64,000 nt of DNA, taken from positions 248,001 to 312,000 of the forward strand of contig NZ_NERX01000002.1 in the NCBI RefSeq assembly GCF_003063335.1, in the 5' to 3' direction. Shown in pieces: positions 19,630-27,949 of the stretch. How positions within the stretch are numbered: the stretch's first letter is position 1; each line of letters opens with the position of its first letter. The DNA comes from Limnohabitans sp. MMS-10A-192. Its GTDB lineage: Bacteria > Pseudomonadota > Gammaproteobacteria > Burkholderiales > Burkholderiaceae_C. A program made the position numbers and the translations under genes. The notes under the pieces are model-generated. The model was not told the origin of the DNA. It saw only the letters and a list, made by a program, of their open reading frames with translations, and made no database searches.

Positions 19630-20115
19630 ATGTCCAAAAAACTCGTCACCGTTTCCGTCAATGGCAAGAAAGAAGAAAAAGCCGTTGAGCCACGCACCCT
19701 GCTGATCCATTTCTTGCGCGAAGAACTCAACCTGACCGGCGCGCACATTGGCTGCGAAACCAGCCACTGCGGTGCCTGCACCGTGGACATCGACGGCCAA
19801 TCGGTCAAGTCCTGCACTCACCTGGCGGTGCAGTGCGACGGCTCCGAAGTGCTGACAGTCGAAGGCCTGGCCAACAAAGGCGTGCTGCACGCTGTGCAAG
19901 AAGGCTTTTACAAAGAGCACGGCTTGCAGTGCGGTTTCTGCACCCCCGGCATGCTGATGCGTGCCTACCGCTTCTTGCAAGAAAACCCCAACCCCAGCGA
20001 AGACGAAATTCGCCACGGCATGGCCGGCAACCTGTGCCGCTGCACCGGTTACCAGAACATCGTCAAAGCCGTCCAGTACGCCGCCAAAAAACTGCAAGAG
20101 CCCGTTGCGGCTTGA
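19630..20115 (+). CDS. coxS: Aerobic carbon monoxide dehydrogenase, small (2Fe-2S) subunit CoxS
   Basis: A 161-residue iron-sulfur subunit with two [2Fe-2S] clusters. The plant-ferredoxin-like cluster ligands are Cys42, 47, 50 and 62 ([10 protein letters not shown] and SC); the helical-domain ligands are Cys101, 104, 136 and 138 (CGFC and CRC). These positions are within one residue of those in Oligotropha carboxidovorans CoxS. It carries electrons from the Mo/Cu centre to CoxM. The start follows AAAGGAAATCAAC. Confidence 0.96.
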   Translation: MSKKLVTVSVNGKKEEKAVEPRTLLIHFLREELNLTGAHIGCETSHCGACTVDIDGQSVKSCTHLAVQCDGSEVLTVEGLANKGVLHAVQEGFYKEHGLQCGFCTPGMLMRAYRFLQENPNPSEDEIRHGMAGNLCRCTGYQNIVKAVQYAAKKLQEPVAA

Positions 20116-20144
20116 TGCGACAAACCATTTGATCGGAGACACAC

Positions 20145-22556
20145 ATGAACGCACCGGTACAAACCGCTGAAGCCCGCGAACTCGCGCTGGCAGGCATGGG
20201 CGCATCGCGCCTGCGCAAGGAAGACGCCCGTTTCATCCAGGGCAAGGGCAATTACGTTGACGACATCAAGATGCCCGGCATGCTGCACATGGACATCGTC
20301 CGCAGCCCCATCGCCCATGGCCGCATCGTCAAGATCAACAAAGAAGCTGCGCTCGCCATCCCTGGCGTGCACGCCGTGCTGACCGCTGACGACCTGAAGC
20401 CTCTGAAACTGCACTGGATGCCCACCCTGGCGGGTGACGTGGCCGCCGTGCTGGCCGACGAGAAGGTCCACTTCCAAATGCAGGAAGTGGCCATCGTCAT
20501 CGCCGACGACCGCTACATCGCCGCCGACGCGGTCGAAGCCGTCGAGATCGAATACGAAGAGCTGCCCGTGGTGCTCGACCCCTATGCCGCTTTGCAACCC
20601 GGCGCGCCCGTGATTCGTGACGACTTGGCCGGCAAGACCGAAGGTGCCCACGGCAAGCGTGACCACCACAACCACATCTTCACCTGGGATGCCGGTGACA
20701 AGTCGGCCGCCGATGCCGCTTTTGCCAACGCCGAAATCACCGTGTCGCAGCACATGCACTACCCCCGCGTGCACCCCTGCCCGCTGGAGACTTGCGGCTG
20801 CGTGGCCTCCTTCGACCCGATCAAGGGCGACCTGACCACCTTCATCACCTCGCAAGCTCCCCACGTGGTGCGCACCGTGGTGTCCATGCTCTCGGGCATT
20901 CCCGAATCCAAAGTGCGCATCGTCAGCCCCGACATCGGTGGCGGCTTTGGCAACAAGGTCGGCATTTACCCCGGCTATGTCTGCGCCATCGTGGCCTCCA
21001 TCGTGCTGGGCCGCCCCGTCAAGTGGGTGGAAGACCGCATCGAAAACATCTCGTCCACCGCCTTCGCCCGTGACTACCACATGGACGGCGAACTGGCCGC
21101 CACAGCCGACGGCAAGATCACCGGCCTGCGTGTGAACGTGGTGGCCGACCATGGTGCGTTTGACGCCTGTGCCGACCCGACCAAGTTCCCTGCGGGCATG
21201 TTCCACATCGTGTCGGGCTCGTATGACATCCCCGCCGCACATGCGAGCGTCAAGGGCGTCTACACCAACAAGGCCCCCGGTGGCGTGGCTTACCGCTGTT
21301 CCTTCCGTGTGACCGAAGCGGTGTACCTGATCGAGCGCATGGTCGACGTGCTGGCCCAAAAGCTGGGCATGGACAAGGCCGAGATCCGCGCCAAGAACTT
21401 CGTCAAGAAAGAGCAGTTCCCCTACACCAGCGCCTTCGGTTTTGAATACGACTCGGGCGACTACCAGACGGCACTCGACAAAGTGCTCGAAGCCGTGGAC
21501 TACAAAGGCCTGCGTGCCGAGCAAGCGGCCAAACGCGCCGACCCCAACAGCCCCACCTTGATGGGTATTGGCCTCGTCACCTTCACCGAGGTGGTCGGTG
21601 CCGGTCCTTCCAAGATGTGCGACATCTTGGGTGTGGGCATGTTCGACTCCTGCGAAATCCGCATCCACCCCACCGGCAGCGCCATCGCCCGCATGGGCAC
21701 GATCACGCAAGGTCAGGGCCACCAAACCACCTATGCGCAGATCATCGCGACCGAGCTGGGTATTCCGTCTGAAGTGATTCAGGTCGAAGAAGGCGACACA
21801 TCCACTGCGCCTTACGGCCTGGGCACTTACGGTTCGCGCTCTACGCCTGTGGCCGGTGCTGCGATTGCTCTGGCTGCCCGCAAGATCCACGCGAAGGCTC
21901 GCAAGATCGCCGCCCACATGCTTGAAGTCAATGAAAACGACCTCGACTGGGAAGTGGACCGCTTCAAGGTCAAGGGCGACGACAGCAAGTTCAAAACCAT
22001 GGCCGATGTGGCATGGCAGGCCTACCACCAGCCACCAGATGGCTTGGAGCCAGGCTTGGAGGCCGTGCACTACTACGACCCACCGAACTTCACCTTCCCC
22101 TTCGGCATTTACCTGTGCGTGGTGGACATCGACCGTGCGACCGGTGAGACCAAAATCCGCCGCTTCTATGCGCTGGACGACTGCGGCACCCGCATCAACC
22201 CGATGATCATCGACGGCCAGATCCACGGTGGTCTGACCGAAGGTTTTGCCGTGGCCATGGGCCAGCAAATGCCGTTTGATGCGCAGGGCAACTTGCTGGG
22301 CAACACGCTGATGGACTACTTCTTGCCCACCTTCGTGGAAACCCCGCACTGGGAAACCGACCACACCGTGACGCCTTCGCCGCATCACCCCCTGGGTGCC
22401 AAGGGCGTGGCCGAGTCGCCTCACGTCGGCTCGATCCCCACCTTCACCTCGGCCGTGGTCGATGCCTTCTCTCACCTGGGTGTCACGCACCTGGACATGC
22501 CGCACAACGCTTTCCGCACCTGGAAAGCGCTGCGCGAGCATGGGGCTAATTTGTAA
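20145..22556 (+). CDS. coxL: Aerobic carbon monoxide dehydrogenase, large (Mo/Cu) subunit CoxL, form I
   Basis: An 803-residue catalytic subunit oxidising CO to CO2. The loop AYRCSFR with Cys385 is the diagnostic form I motif; this cysteine binds the copper of the [CuSMoO2] centre. The active-site Glu757 lies in VAESPHVGS. Length and motif spacing match the characterised enzyme (Cys388 and Glu763 in O. carboxidovorans). Related form II proteins have AYRGAGR, so this is a genuine CO dehydrogenase by sequence. It forms an (LMS)2 complex at the inner membrane face. SD GGAGA lies before the start. Confidence 0.97.
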   Translation: MNAPVQTAEARELALAGMGASRLRKEDARFIQGKGNYVDDIKMPGMLHMDIVRSPIAHGRIVKINKEAALAIPGVHAVLTADDLKPLKLHWMPTLAGDVAAVLADEKVHFQMQEVAIVIADDRYIAADAVEAVEIEYEELPVVLDPYAALQPGAPVIRDDLAGKTEGAHGKRDHHNHIFTWDAGDKSAADAAFANAEITVSQHMHYPRVHPCPLETCGCVASFDPIKGDLTTFITSQAPHVVRTVVSMLSGIPESKVRIVSPDIGGGFGNKVGIYPGYVCAIVASIVLGRPVKWVEDRIENISSTAFARDYHMDGELAATADGKITGLRVNVVADHGAFDACADPTKFPAGMFHIVSGSYDIPAAHASVKGVYTNKAPGGVAYRCSFRVTEAVYLIERMVDVLAQKLGMDKAEIRAKNFVKKEQFPYTSAFGFEYDSGDYQTALDKVLEAVDYKGLRAEQAAKRADPNSPTLMGIGLVTFTEVVGAGPSKMCDILGVGMFDSCEIRIHPTGSAIARMGTITQGQGHQTTYAQIIATELGIPSEVIQVEEGDTSTAPYGLGTYGSRSTPVAGAAIALAARKIHAKARKIAAHMLEVNENDLDWEVDRFKVKGDDSKFKTMADVAWQAYHQPPDGLEPGLEAVHYYDPPNFTFPFGIYLCVVDIDRATGETKIRRFYALDDCGTRINPMIIDGQIHGGLTEGFAVAMGQQMPFDAQGNLLGNTLMDYFLPTFVETPHWETDHTVTPSPHHPLGAKGVAESPHVGSIPTFTSAVVDAFSHLGVTHLDMPHNAFRTWKALREHGANL

Positions 22557-22568
22557 TCAGGAAAGAAA

Positions 22569-23207
22569 ATGGAAGTCAAACTCGACAAACAATACCCGCT
22601 TGATGTGGACGCGGCACGGGCCTGGGCCCTGCTGACCGATCTGAAAGCCACGGCCAACTGCATGCCCGGTGCCGAAATCACCGAGCAGCTGTCCGAGACC
22701 TCGTTCAAGGGCGGCGTCAAGGTCAAGGTCGGCCCGGCTGTGGCGCAATTCGGCGGCACCGTGGACGTGATCGAAGCCGTGGCGGCCGAGCGCAAGATGG
22801 TCTTGCGCGGCAAGGGCGCTGACAAGGGCGGCTCGTCCGCCTCGATGGACCTGACCGCGATCATCACCGCCGACCCGGCCAATCCAGCGCATTGCGTGCT
22901 GAACGGCCAGGCTGCGGTGATCGTGAACGGCAAGTTCGCGCAGTTCGGCGGCCGCATGATGGTGCAGGTGTCCGACATGCTGCTGGCGCAGTTTGTCGAG
23001 AACTTCCGCCAGACCGCGCTCACCTTGCCTGCGGCCGAAGGCTCGCCCGCTGTGGCTGTTGCACCGGCTGCTGCATCAGCTGGCGAGGCTGCAGCACCTG
23101 CCGCTGCGCCCAAGGCACCCGTGGTGGCCCGCGAGATCAACGGCCTGGCCATCTTCTGGGCGCTGGTCAAGAGCTGGTTCGGCGGCCTGCTGGGCAAGAA
23201 GGCCTGA
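22569..23207 (+). CDS. coxG: CoxG, CO dehydrogenase membrane-recruitment protein
   Basis: A 212-residue protein with an N-terminal SRPBCC/CoxG domain (residues 1 to about 150), then an Ala/Pro-rich linker (AVAPAAASAGEAAAPAAAP) and a C-terminal amphipathic/hydrophobic segment (EINGLAIFWALVKSWFGG). Work on other carboxydotrophs assigns CoxG to anchoring CO dehydrogenase at the membrane and coupling it to quinone. The tail here suits membrane attachment. It lies 12 bp after coxL, between the structural and maturation genes. Confidence 0.93.
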   Translation: MEVKLDKQYPLDVDAARAWALLTDLKATANCMPGAEITEQLSETSFKGGVKVKVGPAVAQFGGTVDVIEAVAAERKMVLRGKGADKGGSSASMDLTAIITADPANPAHCVLNGQAAVIVNGKFAQFGGRMMVQVSDMLLAQFVENFRQTALTLPAAEGSPAVAVAPAAASAGEAAAPAAAPKAPVVAREINGLAIFWALVKSWFGGLLGKKA

Positions 23208-23209
23208 GC

Positions 23210-24169
23210 ATGACGACGCCAGACCAACCCGGACAACCCGCAGCTGAGGAGCGCTTGCTGCGCGAGCGGCTGCAGCGTGCGGGCTATCTGGCCGATGCGG
23301 ACCTGGCCACCACCGTGTGGCTGGCGTCCGCCTTGCAGCGCCCGCTCTTGCTCGAAGGCGACGCGGGCGTGGGCAAAACCGCGCTGGCCACGGCGCTGGC
23401 CCAATCGCAAGGCGCGACTCTGGTGCGCTTGCAATGCTTTGAAGGCCTGGACCTGGCGCAAGCCGCTTACGAGTGGAACTACGGCCGCCAGTTGATGGCG
23501 ATCCGCATGAGCGAATCTGGCCAAGATGGCACTGGCCGGGTGCGCGAGTCGGATGTGTTCAGCCGCGACTACCTGCTGGAGCGTCCCTTGCTGCGCGCCA
23601 TCAGCCAGTCAGGCCCTTGCGTGCTGCTGATCGACGAGATCGACCGCGCCGACGAAGCCTTTGAAGCCTTCTTGCTCGAAGTGTTGGCCGAATACCAGAT
23701 CACCGTGCCCGAGATCGGCACCATCCGCGCCACGCACATTCCGCAGGTCATTTTGACCAGCAACGGCACGCGCGAGTTGTCGGACGCGCTGCGCCGCCGC
23801 TGCCTGTACCACTACCTCGATTACCCGACGCTGGCGAGAGAGATCGCCATCGTCAAAACCGCCTTGCCCGAGGTCGACACCCGGCTGGTCGAAGACGCTG
23901 TGCAGTTCGTGCAGCGCCTGCGCCGCGAAGACTTGGCCAAGATCCCTGGCATCGCCGAAACCCTGGACTGGGTGAACGCCCTGTTTCAGATGCGTCACCA
24001 CAGCTTGCCCGAAGACATGTCGGCCGTGCTGGGCACCTTTGGCTGCCTGCTCAAGACCCGCGAAGACCGCTTTGTGATGGGCGCTGACCGCCTGCGCCAA
24101 CTGGTCGAAGGCCGCCGCACGGTAGGTGTGGCTGAAAACGCCAACGAGCAGGCCAAGGCGACGGCATGA
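23210..24169 (+). CDS. coxD: CoxD, MoxR-type AAA+ ATPase for Mo/Cu centre maturation
   Basis: A 319-residue AAA+ protein of the MoxR class. Walker A is EGDAGVGKTALA (about residue 47), Walker B is CVLLIDEIDRAD (about 138), and sensor-1 is ILTSNGTREL. In O. carboxidovorans CoxD is needed to introduce sulfur to the molybdenum of CoxL. It starts two bases after the coxG stop and works with the VWA protein CoxE encoded next, a standard MoxR-VWA pair. Confidence 0.94.
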   Translation: MTTPDQPGQPAAEERLLRERLQRAGYLADADLATTVWLASALQRPLLLEGDAGVGKTALATALAQSQGATLVRLQCFEGLDLAQAAYEWNYGRQLMAIRMSESGQDGTGRVRESDVFSRDYLLERPLLRAISQSGPCVLLIDEIDRADEAFEAFLLEVLAEYQITVPEIGTIRATHIPQVILTSNGTRELSDALRRRCLYHYLDYPTLAREIAIVKTALPEVDTRLVEDAVQFVQRLRREDLAKIPGIAETLDWVNALFQMRHHSLPEDMSAVLGTFGCLLKTREDRFVMGADRLRQLVEGRRTVGVAENANEQAKATA

Positions 24170-24205
24170 CCGCCGTCAGTTTGAGCGCCGAATGTTGAAT
24201 GTGGC

Positions 24206-25423
24206 ATGCACGAACGCCACATAACCCTCCCTGCCGGCGCGTCTGCCCAGAGCGCCACCGCGCCCTCTGAGCGTCTGGCGGGTTTTGCTGCGTTGCTGCG
24301 CGACCATGGCCTGACGGTGGGCGTGGCCGAGCAGCAAGCCATGTTGCAAGCGGCTCAGTTGTTTGGCCCGCTGCACGAGCGCCCTTTGCAAGCCGCCTGG
24401 CGTGCGATTGCCTGCCACAGCCACCGCGAATGGCAGCTGTGGGCCGATGTGTACGAGCGCTTTTGGCACCCCGAAAAACTGCGCGGCGGCGTCAAGGTCA
24501 GCGGCCAGACCCGGCCCAGCCGCAACCTGCGCCAAAGCGTGCAAGCGCTGCACGACCAGATGGATGCAGCGCAACAACCGAACACCCAAGCCAACGGCCA
24601 GCAGGCCGCGCCCCAAACAGCCGCTGACTCGGCATCGAGCCAGCTGGATGAACAAGACAACGGCACGCCCCGCGCCCAAGGCGGTGCCAGCCGCACCGAA
24701 GCCCTGCACCAGCGCGACGGCCAGATGTGGATGCCGCAAGAGCTGAGCGCCCTGCAACAACTGGCGCGCCAGATCACCGCCAAACTGCAGCCCCACCCCA
24801 CCCGCCGCTGGCGCGTGGCCCCGCGTGGGCAGCGGCTGGATTTGCGCCAGACCCTGCGCCGCAGCGTGGCTTGGGGTGGCGAGCTGATGCAACCAGCCTG
24901 GAAAGTCAAACGTGTGGAGCCGCCGCGCCTGTTCATCCTGGCCGATGTGAGCCGCTCGATGGAATCACACGCCGCGCTGTTCTTGCGCGTGGCTCGTGCC
25001 TTTGCCCTCGAGGCCGATGCCCGTGTGTTTGTGTTCCACACCCGCTTGGCCGAAGTCACGCCCTACATGCACCGCGACACGCCCGCCATTCAGGAAAAAG
25101 TCAACGCCGTCACCGCAGGCTTTGGCGGTGGCACGCGCATCGCCGCCAGCCTGCAAGAGTTTGCCCGCCAGCATGCCCGCGCCCAGCTCAACCGGGGCGC
25201 ACGCGTGTGGGTGTTCTCGGACGGTTTTGACACCGACGGGCCGGATCTGCTCGATGCCGCCTTGCAGGAAGTGCGCGCACGCGGTGCCCGCATCACCTGG
25301 TTTCATCCCACGCGCCAGGTGCCCGCAGCGGGTGCCTTACAGCGTGCCCGCCACCGCATCGAACGCTTTGTGCCGCTGGCCAGCCTGGCCGATCTGGCCG
25401 CTGCCCGACACGTTTTGCATTGA
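24206..25423 (+). CDS. coxE: CoxE, von Willebrand factor A-domain maturation protein
   Basis: A 405-residue protein. The C-terminal VWA domain begins at LFILADVSRSMESH; DVSRS is the MIDAS metal motif, with Asp of VFSDGFDTDG completing it. The middle is a low-complexity Gln/Ala-rich linker (residues about 115-150). CoxE acts with CoxD in assembling the copper-molybdenum cluster. The start lacks a clear ribosome binding site, 36 bp after coxD, so the exact N-terminus is uncertain. Confidence 0.92.
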   Translation: MHERHITLPAGASAQSATAPSERLAGFAALLRDHGLTVGVAEQQAMLQAAQLFGPLHERPLQAAWRAIACHSHREWQLWADVYERFWHPEKLRGGVKVSGQTRPSRNLRQSVQALHDQMDAAQQPNTQANGQQAAPQTAADSASSQLDEQDNGTPRAQGGASRTEALHQRDGQMWMPQELSALQQLARQITAKLQPHPTRRWRVAPRGQRLDLRQTLRRSVAWGGELMQPAWKVKRVEPPRLFILADVSRSMESHAALFLRVARAFALEADARVFVFHTRLAEVTPYMHRDTPAIQEKVNAVTAGFGGGTRIAASLQEFARQHARAQLNRGARVWVFSDGFDTDGPDLLDAALQEVRARGARITWFHPTRQVPAAGALQRARHRIERFVPLASLADLAAARHVLH

Positions 25424-25447
25424 ATTTGAGCCATGAAGGAGCACCCC

Positions 25448-26551
25448 ATGAACCGCAATGAATGGATCACCCAAGCCGCCCGCCTGCAAAGCGCCGACCA
25501 GCCCTTTGCCTTGGTCACGGTCTTGAGCGCACAAGCCCCCACCTCGGGCAAGGCGGGTGACAAAGCGGTCGTCACGCCCGACGGTCAAATCCACGGCTGG
25601 ATCGGCGGCGGCTGCGCCCAACCGGCTGTCATCAAGACCGTGCGCCGCGCCTTGCTGGACGGCCAGCCGCGCAAGATCCGCATCGCCCCATCGGATGAAA
25701 GCGCCGAGCGCGATTTGGGCGATGTGCTCGAATTCGGCATGGCCTGCCACTCGGGTGGCACACTCGAACTGTTCATCGACCCGGTCATGCCCAGCGCCAC
25801 CTTGACGGTGGTGGGCGATTCGCCCGTAGCCCGTGCGCTGGTGGGCCTGGCCCCGCGTGTGGGCTTGCGCGTGGCGGTGGTGGCGCAGGGTGCGCAGGCG
25901 GCCGATTTCCCCGATGCCGACACGGTGCTGGACAGCGACGACGCGGCCGGCGTCATCGTCCGTTTGTCATCGCCCTTTGTGGTGGTGGCCACGCAAGGCC
26001 GCCGCGATCTGCAGGGCCTCAAAGCCGCCTTGGCTTTGCAGCCCCAAGGCCTGTGGTTTGTGGCCAGTGCCCGCAAGGCCAGTGTCTTGCTCGATTCGCT
26101 GGTGGCCAGCGGCGAAGACCCTGCGGCTGTGGCCCGCATCGTGGCGCCCGCTGGCGAGTTCATCGGTGCGCAAACGCCCGAAGAAATTGCTTTGTCTGTG
26201 CTGACCTCTGTGGTGGCGGCGCGGCGTGGGCGTGAGCCCATGGTGCCTGCAGCTCAGGCAGCTTTGTCGGCGTCCATGGCTTCTTCAGCGTCTTCTACAA
26301 CTCAGTCATCTGTTGCAGCTTCTGCGGCTGAGTCGTCAACATGCTGCTCGACAACTGCAGCCAGCGATTCCAAGGAGGCCGCAAGCGCCAAGACCCTCGC
26401 GCCGGTGGCTGCCAGCAGCTGCTGCGGTGGAGCCAAGAAGGCCGCAGCCACAGCGTCCGACGCTGTCGCCGTCCCGGCCTTGACAGCCGAGCCGAAAGTC
26501 GCGCTGACCACTGTGGCAGCATCGGCCAAATCATCTTGCTGTGGAGGCTGA
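25448..26551 (+). CDS. coxF: CoxF, XdhC-family maturation protein with Cys-Cys-rich C-terminal tail
   Basis: A 367-residue XdhC/CoxI-type protein. The N-terminal CoxI-like domain has TSGKAGDKAV and WIGGGCAQP; a Rossmann-like half follows (LTVVGDSPVARALVGLAP). It is reported in other species to take part in copper insertion in CO dehydrogenase. From about residue 275 the chain becomes Ala/Ser/Thr-rich and carries three Cys-Cys pairs at 299/300, 325/326 and 364/365, the last two as SSCCGG. Start 25448 has AAGGAG well placed; 25433 is an in-frame alternative. The tail is the unusual part. Confidence 0.92.
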   Translation: MNRNEWITQAARLQSADQPFALVTVLSAQAPTSGKAGDKAVVTPDGQIHGWIGGGCAQPAVIKTVRRALLDGQPRKIRIAPSDESAERDLGDVLEFGMACHSGGTLELFIDPVMPSATLTVVGDSPVARALVGLAPRVGLRVAVVAQGAQAADFPDADTVLDSDDAAGVIVRLSSPFVVVATQGRRDLQGLKAALALQPQGLWFVASARKASVLLDSLVASGEDPAAVARIVAPAGEFIGAQTPEEIALSVLTSVVAARRGREPMVPAAQAALSASMASSASSTTQSSVAASAAESSTCCSTTAASDSKEAASAKTLAPVAASSCCGGAKKAAATASDAVAVPALTAEPKVALTTVAASAKSSCCGG

Positions 26552-26553
26552 AT

Positions 26554-27234
26554 ATGGGTTGCATTCTCAAAGGCGGTGGGGGCTTGTACAGCCGCGTCAC
26601 CGTGGGCGCGGTGTTGTTGGCGGCGGGTTCGGGCTCGCGCATGGGGCACCGCCCCAAAAGCCTGCTGGAGTTGGGCGGCGTGCCGCTGATTCGTCGCCAG
26701 CTGATCGCGCTGTCGGGTGCGGGGGTGGACGAGGTGGTGGTGGTGCTGGGCCACTACGCTGACCGCATCGAAGAAGCCGTGAAAGAGTTCCCGGTCACGC
26801 TGGTGCGCAACCCCGATCCGGATGCCGGTCAAATTTCATCGTTGCGTTTGGGCTTGCAGGCGCTGTCTGTCAAGCTCGATGCCGTGCTGGTGGCCCTGGC
26901 CGACCAGCCGCTGATCAACTCGCAAGACATCAACGACCTGATCGGGGCCTATAAAAAGCGGCCCACCGGCGCGCAAGTGGTGCAGCCCACGGTCGATGGT
27001 CTGCCGGGCAACCCGGTCATGTTCAGCGCCGAAGTGCGTGACCAAATTTTGGCCGGTGCGGCCAACGTGGGCTGCCGTCAATGGCAGTCGGCCAACCCCG
27101 AACAAGTGCACGCCTGGGTCAGCACCAACAACCGTTACCGCACCGATGTCGATACGCTGGATGACATCGAGGCGCTGGCCGCACGCACCGGGCACCGGCT
27201 CAAGTGGCCGGCCGATTTGATGGTCACGGCCTGA
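26554..27234 (+). CDS. mocA: MocA/MobA-like molybdenum cofactor nucleotidyltransferase
   Basis: A 226-residue NTP transferase with the signature VLLAAGSGSRMGHRPKSLLEL and the metal-binding VALADQPL. Proteins of this group attach CMP to molybdopterin, giving the cytosine dinucleotide form that CO dehydrogenase and related hydroxylases use; MocA versus MobA specificity is inferred from the neighbours. It begins three bases after coxF, whose 3' end supplies a GGAGG Shine-Dalgarno. Confidence 0.88.
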   Translation: MGCILKGGGGLYSRVTVGAVLLAAGSGSRMGHRPKSLLELGGVPLIRRQLIALSGAGVDEVVVVLGHYADRIEEAVKEFPVTLVRNPDPDAGQISSLRLGLQALSVKLDAVLVALADQPLINSQDINDLIGAYKKRPTGAQVVQPTVDGLPGNPVMFSAEVRDQILAGAANVGCRQWQSANPEQVHAWVSTNNRYRTDVDTLDDIEALAARTGHRLKWPADLMVTA

Positions 27235-27250
27235 TCCTCACAAGACTGCC

Positions 27251-27949
27251 ATGCTCCAGCCCGACCCGCTCCACCAGTTGTGGCACACGCCCATCGGCGT
27301 GCACCGCTTGGCACACGCCGAGGCGGTCAACGAGGTGTTGGTGCGGGTGTTTCAGACCATGCGCGCCACCGACCCCGCCGTGTTGGGTGAGCCCAAAGCT
27401 TTTTACGCAAGCCGTGACGATTTGCTGCAACGCATCCGTGTGGCCGAGTGGGAACAGCTGGTGCGCTTCATCGTGGACAGCGTGCGCCAGACCGTGGTGC
27501 TGGCCAACCAAGGCGCCTGGCCCGAGGCCAAGCCGGGTTTTCAGATCGCGCTGCGCGGCATCTGGTTTCAGATCTCCAGCCAAGGCAGCCACCACGATGT
27601 GCACACCCACGGCAACTGTTCGTGGTCGGGCGTGTATTGCCTGCAGGTCGATCCGTCCGAGCAGCGCCGCCAGCACCCGGTGCTGGGCGCGGCCAATGGC
27701 GTGACGCGGTTTTATGGCCCGCACTTCAACCGGCTGGGCGGCGCGGCCATGGATTTTGGCAACGCGTATTTGCAAAACGCGCACCTCGACATCGAACCTG
27801 TCCCGGGCCAGTTGGTGGTGTTTCCCTCATGGTTGGCGCACCAGGCCATGCCCTACCACGGCACGGCCGACCGGGTGATCGTGTCGTTCAATGTGAGCGT
27901 GCACGCGACCGGTGGTTCCGACCAATTGCACGGGTATGCCCATGTCTGA
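27251..27949 (+). CDS. Putative 2OG-Fe(II) oxygenase-like protein within the cox cluster
   Basis: A 232-residue protein resembling the putative 2-oxoglutarate/Fe(II) oxygenases of the TIGR02466 type. It has an HxH element in HHDVHTHGNCSWSG, and a distal PSWLAHQAMPYHG...DRVIVSFNV segment where the third metal ligand and the 2OG-binding Arg would lie. No substrate is known for such proteins. It is placed 16 bp after mocA and overlaps the next gene by eight bases, so it is expressed with the CO dehydrogenase accessory genes. Whether it has any role in CO metabolism is open. Confidence 0.72.
   Translation: MLQPDPLHQLWHTPIGVHRLAHAEAVNEVLVRVFQTMRATDPAVLGEPKAFYASRDDLLQRIRVAEWEQLVRFIVDSVRQTVVLANQGAWPEAKPGFQIALRGIWFQISSQGSHHDVHTHGNCSWSGVYCLQVDPSEQRRQHPVLGAANGVTRFYGPHFNRLGGAAMDFGNAYLQNAHLDIEPVPGQLVVFPSWLAHQAMPYHGTADRVIVSFNVSVHATGGSDQLHGYAHV

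Noticed and set aside
20049..22541. Long open frame on the minus strand opposite coxL (over 800 codons)
   Set aside because: It is a shadow of the high-GC coxL gene. It has no ribosome binding site and reads as His/Gly/Val-rich nonsense, while the plus strand gives a perfect CoxL. The same applies to minus-strand frames opposite pepP (1184-3154) and maeB (3968-6253).
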